This document shows, piece by piece, positions 47,501 to 56,290 of a stretch of DNA of 64,000 nt (its first letter is position 1; each line of letters opens with the position of its first letter). Origin of the DNA: Haematobia irritans (lineage: Eukaryota; Arthropoda; Insecta; Diptera; Muscidae). The notes under the pieces are model-generated. The model saw nothing but the letters and a program-made list of their open reading frames with translations, had not been told where the DNA came from and made no database searches. The DNA lies in NCBI RefSeq assembly GCF_050003625.1, contig NC_134397.1, forward strand, positions 193,461,063 to 193,525,062. Direction: 5' to 3'. The position numbers were made by a program, and so were the translations under genes.

Positions 47501-49562
47501 AAATACCATCCTCTAATTTCTTGGCAATTGTAGGAATTCCATAATATTTGAGGGGCTCTTCTTTTACCAATTTTTCATCTATAAGATTTGTGGTATCCAA
47601 AATGGTTTCGTAGGTTAAAACCTCTTTTTCAATTTTAATTTCACTTAAGAGATGTTCATCTTCAGTTTTATTATTTGTATCATTACTCTCGGCTAATGCT
47701 CTAGAGTTGAATATGTCAATATCCATAAATTCTGATTTTAGGGCTATGTCGCTGATAAGTGTCTTCTTGTCTTCAACCTTATCTTTGTAAAATATTGAAG
47801 TTTTGACATTTTGGGATTTTTTGGGATCGACAGATATAAGATTACAGGTTTCAATAGGTGCAGCGAATATAACCTCTTCTTTAATATCAATTGAGGAATT
47901 GTTATCTTCACTTTCCGTTGGATTGGAAGAGTTCTTCAAAATCTCCATGTCCATAAATTCTGATTCCAGGACTATATCGCCTGTAAGTGAATTGTCTTCA
48001 GACTTATCTTTGGAAGCTCTTGTTTTCTTGATCTTTTTGATATTTCGGGATTTATTAGGATCGACATATATAGGATTAGATTCAGAGGATGTCAACTCTT
48101 CTTCCATTTCATTTGAGGAATAATTGTCCACAATGATATCTTCATCACTTTCCGTTGCATTAGGATTCTCCATACACTCTGATTCCATGGATATATCGCT
48201 CATAAGTGAATTACTTTTCCCCTGATCTTTGGTAGGCAATGTCTTCTTATACTCTTTAATACATTTATGCCGATATATATTGGGTTGAGGTGGAATAAAT
48301 AATTTCATTACACGATGACATTTGTTGCAACATATATAATTAGACAAAAGTTGACCATCTTGATCCTTGATACGAGACAAAATATCCCAGGTATAACTTG
48401 ATGAAATTTTTCCTTCTTTGGTTAATGTGTAACGACCATCCTGCAGAGGTATAGTAATTTCAGGTGGACCTTTAAACTCGGGAGTAATTGATTCGTTAAT
48501 AATGGTTTGACGATGTGATGACTTTTGATGACGAATAGCCAGAGAAGACTTCAATGATTGCACAATATCTTGAATACATTTATGAGATCTCAGATTTTTT
48601 TCAGTGTATCCCTTGGATCTTCGCAGAACCTGGGAACATTTGCGACAATACACATATGTTTTCAGGATTGTACCATTATTCGTTAAGATTTCAGCTATTG
48701 TCTGCCATACCACACTATCGCCATCTTTACGAGATGCGGTATAGATACCTTCGTATAACTTTTTTTCCACCATATCGACATTAGCATCTTCGCCTAGGTC
48801 CAGAATTTCGAATACATCCTTACTCGAAGATATTTGGGGAGTTTCTTGTGAAGATTCACCTTTTTCATCCTCTAATATTTCTTTGACGTATTTGTATCTT
48901 ACATCCTTACTTGAAGATGTTTGAGGAGTTTCTTGTGGAGACTCACATTTTTCATCCTCTACCAAATCTTTGGAGTATTTGTATCTTACATCCTTACTTG
49001 AAGATGTTTGAGGAGTTTCTTGTGAAGATTGACAGTCTTTGAGACATTTGTGTCTTACTAGATCCAATTGACTTTTTGATGAATATACTTTATGGCATTC
49101 ACAGCAAAATACATAATCGTCTACAATAGTTTTGTCTTCTCTTACAATGGATTTTATGTTTCTCCATATTCTATTATGCCCATCATAAATACTCAAGGTG
49201 TAAATACCTTTTTTGATCTTTTCAGCAAGTTCGTAGGTATCCTCCTTCCTAATATTGTCCATGTCCTTATCGGCTTTATTTAAGAAATTGCCTTTTAGAA
49301 TCTTTCTCTTGAGTTCTAAACAGCAATTGTGTTTAAGCAGTTCTGGCATATAGTGAGATAGATAAACATTGCGACAAATTATGCAAAATACATAATCCGG
49401 CAAAGTCTCATTATTCTCTGTACAAATAGTTTTCAAAATTTTCCAAATTATACTTGATCCTGGACGAGCGCCTAATTTATAGATACCATTTTCAATTTTT
49501 TGGGCTATTATCATTTTTTCTGTGCATTCTCTTCTACTTGCGGATGGAAGGTAATCGGTGGT
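44580..49562 (-). CDS. Exon 2 of predicted multi-BED-finger gene: eleven fingers, no transposase body (1660 codons plus stop)
   Basis: A frame opens at 49562 directly after a strong acceptor (pyrimidine-rich TTTTTGTTTTTCAG, 49563 outward) and stays open 16 codons before the ATG at 49514. Numbered from that ATG, fingers lie at about 2-64, 95-157, 248-313, 358-418, 662-727, 1008-1060, 1108-1160, 1227-1289, 1308-1369, 1407-1473 and 1526-1591. Fingers 6 and 7 keep CxxC but lack the HxC arm and are near-duplicates 100 residues apart. Linkers are acidic, with at least eight psi-K-x-E motifs (IKEE, IKIE, IKVE, VKEE at 544-921). No hAT transposase body follows the last finger. Exon 1 is at 52925-54001. 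Probable nuclear DNA-binding protein derived from Hermes-like transposases. Confidence 0.9.
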   Translation of the reverse strand, partial: TTDYLPSASRRECTEKMIIAQKIENGIYKLGARPGSSIIWKILKTICTENNETLPDYVFCIICRNVYLSHYMPELLKHNCCLELKRKILKGNFLNKADKDMDNIRKEDTYELAEKIKKGIYTLSIYDGHNRIWRNIKSIVREDKTIVDDYVFCCECHKVYSSKSQLDLVRHKCLKDCQSSQETPQTSSSKDVRYKYSKDLVEDEKCESPQETPQTSSSKDVRYKYVKEILEDEKGESSQETPQISSSKDVFEILDLGEDANVDMVEKKLYEGIYTASRKDGDSVVWQTIAEILTNNGTILKTYVYCRKCSQVLRRSKGYTEKNLRSHKCIQDIVQSLKSSLAIRHQKSSHRQTIINESITPEFKGPPEITIPLQDGRYTLTKEGKISSSYTWDILSRIKDQDGQLLSNYICCNKCHRVMKLFIPPQPNIYRHKCIKEYKKTLPTKDQGKSNSLMSDISMESECMENPNATESDEDIIVDNYSSNEMEEELTSSESNPIYVDPNKSRNIKKIKKTRASKDKSEDNSLTGDIVLESEFMDMEILKNSSNPTESEDNNSSIDIKEEVIFAAPIETCNLISVDPKKSQNVKTSIFYKDKVEDKKTLISDIALKSEFMDIDIFNSRALAESNDTNNKTEDEHLLSEIKIEKEVLTYETILDTTNLIDEKLVKEEPLKYYGIPTIAKKLEDGIYILSEEKKGSGYLWNFISEIQTKDGHLLKNYVCCRECRHVLQICANRMFDLYNHKCIVEFKKSLYRSVQDTSLHSKVSNNTKAINVEHLEFTLETGFEVTASNKEIREDLNSKDQHSLIDDVISIKVEDEYLIDSNNSETLQLRLQESSGGIDSQTSNIITIKEEIKEESTLPDDNTILKSDLLYDDATSSSIKEEFLEIDNHISQRLYVLPEELDKDVNCSIIDMQLDNGNWTTGQSNPENNIQSIKEEFIELEDELVTIEALESYESFDKFQDTSDIDHEEEFLGFESSDIEEDEFLTSGTSEPLESWTINDSILEEDNSSKESPINMEIIIPVIEAKILKGIYTLIEDKNSHNVTNKSAKLIQKEDNTILQGYKFCLKCRKVQKKCKHWMETSSEIEEEEFIGTYKSLESATINDSTPEDNSSKSNAMEDMFLIEAKIVKGLYTLVKHKNSQKYKDKTAKLIQKEDNTILKGYKFCLKCRKVENKCKSWIIPKVTRNFKELKKQLEHGIHENPTKISSQTTPTSSSSIVAKTIANSENEEESDEDEEDEKVSITKKIDSDLYRIIPKEGESCVWDIIGEIQTENGDTLTNYVYCRKCLKVLRRGCEPKYLYSHKCVKDYSKVDGAIKIFHGPRDISRKLDIGVYKLMPKKLKGSQWSILYAIQKEDGSNLEDYVCCIKCHHILKLIHSSINLHFCVLKLKASEQNSRLSDSIAAPRKNETIALSLPIHGYEYIIAQRIKNGVYTLTHRRRNQNIVWHILTEILRSNSTVLNDFIYCKKCEEILRFKGCESLELLHDHKCIKELKQLSCRKDATTNNRLLEKYLKDISLLSASYVFQEDITPDDNDKLNASCIASNINRGIYTVSSKKKHEKSYAWCLIGEIQCEDGHILEYFVCCRKCFLVINYRTRSSGNLYGHSCVRALRNLRPEDEDILMNLYCSGDYSSSANISTSIAKSFDVVNNFKALYNKNRK
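48813..49022 (-). repeat. In-frame 87-bp (29-aa) coding repeat
   Basis: QETPQTSSSKDVRYKY-type units start at residues 165, 194 and 223 (from the ATG at 49514); the third is partial. The period is 87 bp, a multiple of three, so length variation would keep the frame. The spacer is acidic (VEDEKCES, LEDEKGES). Confidence 0.9.
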
Positions 49563-49717
49563 CTGAAAAACAAAAACAAAAAATGTTTCGAAAATGCATA
49601 GTTGGGTTGTATAATTCTAATGGGATTTTCGGGTTATATAGGCCAGAAAACGTTTAACCTAAAAGGAGGGCTCTATATTCAGTTTACGCTCCCGTTTTTT
49701 TTTTGGTAGTCATTCAA

Positions 49718-49790
49718 AACTGGGATTCCATCCAAGACCCTTTGTATGCAAGCAGGCATGCTAACCATTGCACCACGCTGGTTCCCCCAA
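49718..49790 (-). mobile_element. Truncated tRNA-like SINE head
   Basis: In reverse sense it reads a GTGGTGCAATGGTTAGCATG A-box region, then a decayed B-box region. It resembles the SINE at 49808-50147 but stops after the tRNA-like part. Confidence 0.6.
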
Positions 49791-49807
49791 AATTAGTTTT
49801 ATATATG

Positions 49808-50147
49808 GTTAGGTTAGGTGGCAACCCGATGTATCAGGCTCATTTAGACTATTCAGTCCATTGTGATACCACATTGGTGAAATTCTCTCTTATCACTGAG
49901 TGCTGCCCGATTCCATGTTAAGCTCAAGACAAGGGACCTCCTTTTTATAGCCGAGTCCGAACGGCGTTCCACATTGCAGTGAAACCACTTAGAGAAGCTT
50001 TGAAACCCTCAGAAATGTCACCAGCATTATTGAGTTGGGATAATCCACCGCTGAAAAACTTTTTGGTGTTCGGTCGAAGCAGAAATCGAACCTACGACCT
50101 TGTGTATGCAAGGCTGTCACGCTAACCATTGCACTACGGTGGCTCCC
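49808..50147 (-). mobile_element. tRNA-derived SINE, copy 2
   Basis: A reverse copy of the SINE at 19315-19661, with the GGTTAGGTTAGG tail at the left. It is flanked by a 14-bp duplication TAGTTTTATATATG (49794-49807 and 50148-50161), which proves insertion by target-primed retrotransposition. It lies in the predicted intron. Confidence 0.92.
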
Positions 50148-50199
50148 TAGTTTTATATATGCGCATATAAGAGTGGAGATGAACTTCGACTTTTAAATT

Positions 50200-50500
50200 T
50201 TCAACCTGTATGTTCAAGAACCTAAATTGGAAGAGTGAGCATTGGATACCCATTGGAATTTGTAATAATTCGACAGTCGGAATCATGACCTGAAGATTAT
50301 GAAGAGAACAAACAGAAATAATTTTATTAAAGGATCCGAATAGAAGCAGCGGTAGATGACGATCCAGGCACATGGGGGATTATACCGAAATTGACGAACT
50401 TCAGAACTCACGTTCAAGAACCTGGGTTTAAAGAGCGACCTTTGGAGCTACATAGCGATTTGGAATAATTCGACGGTCTACTACTGAATGAGAGTACACT
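50200..50500. repeat. Two tandem blocks of about 202 bp
   Basis: GTTCAAGAACCT followed by GGAATTTGTAATAATTCGAC at about 50211 returns at about 50413 with GGAATAATTCGACGG. The copies are diverged. Intronic; no coding evidence. Confidence 0.5.
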
Positions 50501-50646
50501 GACAATCGGGTAGGAGCGTGGTTGTGACCGGACACCTAGAGTTGAGGGTATATATGATCCGCACAAAAGCGGATGATCTAAGTAGGAAATGGGAGAGGCC
50601 ACGCGCCCAAAAAGTTGACAAACAAAAGAAGTTCAAGAGTGCAAGA

Positions 50647-51870
50647 GCTCAGTGAAGTAGAAAAAAGTTTGACTGGAAAGAAATTCATTTTGCACGAAAG
50701 TGGAAAGATACCGAATTTCGGTTTCTCCGATGAGAAACATGCAAAGAGGTAAACTGAACATTTACGCCTTCGTTAGCCAACAGAGCACAAGCGCCGTCGT
50801 GGCTCGTATTCATCGACCGTGGGTTCAAAATGAATGCCGAAATGAAAAATGACCTAAAGACAGTATTGAAGCCCTGGGCAGAAAAACAATGCGGCCGCAG
50901 GCCTTGGACATCCCAACAGAACTCAGCATTATCGTACTCAACACGCGTCAACCAATGTTCCTCGCTACATTTCTACCGCACAATTGCCTGAGGTCATGGG
51001 AGAGTAAGATTGGCACTAAAAATACCATAGTGTCGATCCAGAGAATGAAGCCGACCCATTTTTGTTGACGAGCTCAGTGAAACACAAAAAAGTTTGACTG
51101 GAAAGAAATTCATTTTGCACGAAAGTGGAAAGTTACCGAATTTGGGTGAACTGAACATTTACGCCTTCGTTAGCCAACAGAGCTCAAGCGCCGCCGATGG
51201 TGGCTCGTATTCATCGACCGTGGGTTCAAAATAAATGCCGAAATGAAAAATGACCTAAAGACAGTAATGAAGCCCTGGGCAGAAAAACAATGCGGCCGCA
51301 GGCCATTGCCATCCCAACAGAACTCAGCACGCGTCAACCAAGGTTCCTCGCTACATTTCTACCGCACAATTGCCTGAGGTCATGGGAGAGTAAGGTTGGC
51401 ACTAAAAATACCATAGTGTCGATCCATAGAATGAAGACGACCCATTTTTGTTGACGAGCTCAGTGAAACACAAAAAAGTTTGACTGGAAAGAGATTTATG
51501 TTGCACGAAAGTGGAAATTTACCGAATTTGGGTTTCTCCGATGAGAAACATGCAAAGAGATGAACTGAACATTTACGTCTTCGTTAGCCAACAGAGCACA
51601 AGCGCCGCCGTGGCTCGTATTCATCGACCGTGGGTTCAAAATAAATGCCGAATATTATCAGGAAAATGACCTAAAGACAGTATTGAAGCCCTGGGCAGAA
51701 AAACAATGCGGCCGCAGGCCATGGCCATCCCAACAGAACTCAGCACGCGTCAACCAATGTTCCTCGCTACATTTCTACCGCACAATTGCCTGAGGTCATG
51801 GGAGAGTAAGGTTGGCACTAAAAATACCATAGTGTCGATCCAGAGAATGAAGCCGAACCATTTTTGTTGG
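50647..51870. repeat. Three tandem copies of a ~0.4-kb unit
   Basis: Units start with GAGCTCAGTGAA and AAAAAAGTTTGACTGGAAAG at about 50647, 51069 and 51457. Each contains CGTGGGTTCAAAATAAATGC and AACAATGCGGCCGCAGGCC and ends with CAGAGAATGAAG. The unit is less AT-rich than its surroundings. It sits in the predicted intron. Confidence 0.88.
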
Positions 51871-52730
51871 CGGCGACTGACAATAAGTTTTTGCCTTCGG
51901 CGGCGGTAAGCCGATATAAATATGTCTCTTTGGCGGCGGGCAATTGTCCACTATAAAATCAATTCGAAGCAGAGAATGAAGCCGACCCATTTTTGTCGGC
52001 GTCGGCTAACACTAAATTTTTGCCTCCGGCAGCGGCGGCTTGACGGCTAAGCCGATAAAAAATTGCCTGTTCGGCGGCGCAAAATTATCTTTTATAAAAT
52101 CAATTTGAAGTTTTCCGAATTGTAATGAGATTAGTTGTACAAACAATCTTACAATCAAATTTACATTTCATTCAAATTTTTTGAGCTAAATTTTTGTAAA
52201 ACTATTATAGCAACTTGATACTAATTGATTGAAAGTGGAAAGTTCAAAATTTTGGCAAAAACTTTAACAAATATTATTAAATTTTTCTGATATAAATCAA
52301 TATTTTAGATTAATTGGCGGCTAAATTTGAGTCGAGATGAGTCGACATATTCGGCGGCGGCGACGACTGCTAAAAACGGGTCGGCGACGGCTAAAATCGG
52401 CAGCGCGACTCGGCGGCTTCATTCTCTGATTCGAAGTTATCGGAATGGTAATGAGATTTGTTGTACAAATAATCTTACAACCAAATTTAGATTTTCAGAG
52501 CTAAATTTTTGCAAATTGATTGAGTGTGGATGAAAGGTTCAAAATTTTTGGCAAAAATACGAAATTTATTTATTTATTTTCCTAATTTAAACCGATATTT
52601 TTGATTAATTAGCGGCTAAATTTGAGTCGAGATGAGTCGACACATTCGGCGGCGGCGTCGACTGGCAAAAAACGGTAGGCGGCGACTGAAATCAGCGGTT
52701 TCATTCTCTGTGTCGATCATATGAAGACGG
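51871..52730 (+). repeat. CGGCGG-containing dispersed repeat, further copies
   Basis: GGCGGCGACTGACAATAAGT, GGCAGCGGCGGCTTGACGGC and GGCGGCGGCGACGACTG patches alternate with AATTTGAAGTTTTCCGAATT, GTAATGAGATTAGTTGTACA blocks, in the same order as at 39985-40445. At least two diverged units lie in tandem. Confidence 0.65.
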
Positions 52731-52924
52731 CTTCGCGGGGTATGGGCCAAAATACCGCAGGACCTCTTTCTTGAAGGTCAGAAATTGTACTAACAAACAA
52801 TTCTAAACTTACTTTAAAATTATTATTTCCGACATTGTTTGCGAAGAATTAAAAGAAACACCCACCCTGTACTCTATGAAAATGTTGATTTTCAAGAAAT
52901 TGGTTAATTAATAATATGACTTAC

Positions 52925-54001
52925 GATTTTAGCTTGCGCGTCACGTTTAAGATTCCTCTGGTCTGATGAATTTTCCAATTCTATGTATTCTTCATCTATG
53001 TATTCTTCATCGCTATTCGCCGATTGTTGATCATTGGTCGCAATAGACATTTCTTCATTGAATTTCTCATCAATCTCATCTCTATTACTGTCCGTTTCTG
53101 AAAAGTCTCGAAAAGTCAGTGCTTCATCTGAGGATCTCACCATAATTTTCATGATTTTTGATGGTTGCGAATCAATAGAGTTTTTTGAATTACAAATTAT
53201 TTTCCTTTTGCCATCGTTGATTTTTGAAGTGCTAGCATTTAATTTCATAGCATTTGTATCTGATAAATTGACGAATTTTATAATTTTTGCTCTCGGAAAT
53301 TGTCTTATATTTCCGTCTCTATATTTAATCGTAATATTAACAGGTGGCTTCGATATGCCATCGTTTAGTTTTGAAGTGGAAGGTTTCGCCTCTAATAATT
53401 CTTCTACTTTAGTGTTTATTGTATCAAAAATTTCCTTTTTGGATTTCTTACTTGTTACTTTCTGGCCTTTAGCTTCAAGCGAATTAGCGGGCTTCGATTT
53501 GCCATGTTTGATTTTCGAAGTGGTTTTATCCAATACGCCTTCCTCAGTATTCATTGTATTACGTATTTTCCTATTGAGTTTCATAGCATTTGTATCTGAT
53601 AAGTTGACAAATTTTATAATTTTTGCCTTTGAAAATTGTGTTACTTTTGTGTCTCTTTCTTCAAGCAAATTAGCGTTTTTCGTAATACTATTAGTTGGCA
53701 ATACTGTGTTATTGCTTAGAGAATTCATCATATGTGGTGGTGGTATAATGACAACAGAATTTTGTGCACGCATTTTGCGTTTATATTCGTAGCAACATAA
53801 GTGATGAAGAAGATCCCAACTCTTATGATTATAACATTTTATAGATTTCTTACATTCGATGCAAAACAAATAGCCTGGCAATAATGCTTTATTTTCATCT
53901 AAAATCTCACGAACAATATGCCATATTATATCTTTGTCTTCGACATTTTTTCTAGTCTCGTATACACCCGTGGCTATTTTCTCATCGATTTCAAACGACA
54001 T
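52925..54001 (-). CDS. Exon 1 of predicted multi-BED-finger gene: one finger plus basic/acidic linker (359 codons)
   Basis: ATG at 54001 with an in-frame TAG three codons upstream. One Hermes-type BED finger lies at residues 5-70 (IATGVYE, W27, CIEC, HLCC). The rest is Ser/Lys/Asp-rich and looks disordered. An 18-residue stretch (AKIIKFVNLS...) occurs twice, at 126-143 and 238-255. The unspliced frame would run only six codons past a perfect GTAAGT donor (52924-52919), which argues that the true product is spliced to exon 2 at 44580-49562 and totals about 2019 residues with 12 fingers. If unspliced, this would be a 365-aa one-finger protein. Confidence 0.85.
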
Positions 54002-54365
54002 TGCGGGCTATTTAATGAAAACGAACGTACAAAACGTATCCACTACCAGCTGTACCACACTCTTTAATGTTTTCACAATGACTGTTGATAACAAACTGGA
54101 ACACATGGCTTCTCCCTTACATTCACTCACATCATTTGTTTGTATGTGTGTGTGTGTCTCTCTCGCATTTAGAGAAACAGAGTTGCCATTTCATGTTAAG
54201 TGATATAATGTGATTGGTTAATAGGCATAGTATAGACGCTTATTGTGTATGGCCAAGTTGCGTGTTTCATGGGTTTACTTAATCGGTTACCTGGAATTGT
54301 TTGCCATGAATTTGAGGTACTTTTCTAGTTAGAAGATATTGTAATAAAAACTTCTTGTCGTACAC
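54002..54365. other. 5' flank of the two-exon gene
   Basis: This holds the presumed promoter and 5' UTR of the two-exon gene. A TGTGTGTGTGTGTCTCTCTC microsatellite lies at about 54140-54160, and ATTGGTTAA (an inverted CCAAT) at about 54212. No TATA box was identified with confidence. Confidence 0.4.
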
Positions 54366-56290
54366 ACAGAAAATAGATTAGTTGGAATTCGGTTGAATTT
54401 ATGAACATTCTGTATTTAGAAATAAATAAAAGTTGATTATACCAATTTTCTGTACTTACATGCATTTGTTCATACCTGTAACCATTAGTTGAAATTTTTA
54501 ACAGATTTTCCGTCGTGCTACAAGATAATTGGTTGAGGCAACCAAACCTACCTCATTTGATTAATTTTGATTCAAATTGGTTGATACGACCAACCGTAAG
54601 GAAAATTCTCAACTATCATTTCAACAGTTACCATTTTCATATAGTATTCACAACCGAATAACATTTCGAATTTTTTAAATGTCATTTGTATTAATGAAAA
54701 TAAGTTGAAGAATTTTTTGTATTATTTGAAACTTTAAAACAAACAAAAAATGGCAAAAAATATCGATATTATCTGCTATTTGTGATCGTAACACAGCAAG
54801 AATGGTCTGTAAAGAGGATGTGGGCAAGAAATTCAAAACAATGGTTTGTATTGGAAATATTTTTTAGAGAACTCAACTCATTGTGCCGCACATCTAGCAT
54901 GTATGAAACATAAATTAGAAGGTTGAGGTTCAGCTTGGATCCTGAACTTTGTAAGAGGTAAAATCTACTCTCCAAAGCAGATCGACTTTACTTCTAGTCC
55001 CTTGCAATTTGTGTGATCAGTGCTCCTTCTTGTCCCTGAAGAATATAATTCGAGAGACCGGTGTATATGAGAACAATATTAAACCTATACCAATATAAAC
55101 AAAATTTTTCCAATTTTAGGAAAAAAGAAATTAGCTCTAGTTTTCCAATTTCAACAAAATCGGATAAAAATGTCGGTTTCGAGAAACACAAGAAGTCAGA
55201 GCGGGAAATCGGTCTATATGGGCTATACCAAAAACTGGACCGATGCACTCCAAATTCCGTACACATATTTGCGGGCCTCAAAATATCTATAAATTTCAAT
55301 TTTCAAGCAACTCGAATAGAAATTACGATGTCTCGATCCTAAAGAACCCAACTCAGAGCATCACTTTATATGGTGCTATATTAAAACCATCTTCAAACTT
55401 GACCTGCATGCAGAGAAAAGACGAGTTTGTGTAAAATTTCAGCACGGTAAATTCATTATTGAAAGCTATAGCGTCATTACAACAGACACACAGCCAGAAA
55501 TACAGAAGGATATCGTCTTAGAATTTCTCCCTGATCAAGAACATATGTTATATAGGTTTATATAGTCGGAAATCGATATTTCGTTTGCGTTACAAGCGGA
55601 ATGATCAATTTATTACAATAGAATGATAGTAGTGAGTATACAAGTAAAGCAAGTCTAAAGTCGGGCGGGTGGGCTATATTACACCCTGCACCATTCTGTA
55701 GATGTACATTTTCGATACCATCTATGTACAAAATTTCCGAAGCGACACTATGACATCCCTATATAAGTCCTGCATGGTGTAGGTACTTAGGATTTGGCCA
55801 GGCCGAGCTTTCTGTCGTTTTTATTTGTACAAATCAATTTATTAATCGATGGTTTTTTGTTTTTTTTTTTTTTAGCAAAGATTTTTTGCCGGTTTGGATG
55901 ATTTGATCAATTTATAACGAAGGATAAGCTGATTTACAACCAACTTAATTGCAAAAAAAATAAATTTTTATCTTTTGTTATGAAATATCTTGTAGTTAGA
56001 ACAGTTTGTACCACTATAAACATATTTAAATATAATAAAATATGTAACTGGAAAGGAATTGATTTTTAATTCGGTCATGACTATTACCAAGGTTGGGCAA
56101 CACAACCGAATTATGAAGGTAAACACAACCAATGTCGTCGGCAGACCCAACCAAAACAATACGTGATATCAGTTGTATCGACCGAATCATTCGGGTGACA
56201 CAACTGCCAACTGATAGTAGCTGCAACTGCCAAAAGGAGGTTGGCAGTAAATTCGGTTATCACAACCAATTCGTATTCTCTGTGTAGGCA
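54366..56290. repeat. Possible DNA element with GGTTG/CAACC-rich subterminal regions
   Basis: The left end TACACACAGAAAATAGATTA with TTCGGTTGAA is loosely mirrored by the right end ATTCGTATTCTCTGTGTA. GGTTG or CAACC motifs cluster at 54520-54610 and 56090-56260. Inside, 55640-55815 is a fragment of the CCCTGCACC dispersed repeat (TCTAAAGTCGGGCGGG). The borders are tentative. Confidence 0.4.

Larger units (their letters stand above)
49563..52924 (-). other. Predicted intron of the multi-BED gene (3362 bp, phase 0)
   Basis: On the minus strand the donor is GTAAGT (52924-52919), directly after an ATC codon, and the acceptor is TTTTTCAG ending at 49563. Both junctions are phase 0. The intron is filled with repeats (SINE, tandem 0.4-kb blocks, CGGCGG repeats) and has no coding frame of its own. 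The prediction would be wrong if transcripts show separate genes. Confidence 0.75.

Noticed and set aside
49512..49514. ATG at 49514 as the true start of the eleven-finger protein
   Set aside because: The frame is open 16 codons further up to an excellent splice acceptor, and the upstream exon has a matching phase-0 donor and another finger; kept only as an alternative.
50685..50951. 88-codon minus-strand frame in the 0.4-kb tandem unit
   Set aside because: The frame is not preserved in the second and third units, so it is not under coding constraint.
53034..53792. 252-codon plus-strand frame opposite exon 1 of the multi-BED gene
   Set aside because: Antisense shadow of the Ser/Lys/Asp-rich coding sequence; low-complexity hydrophobic text without domain.
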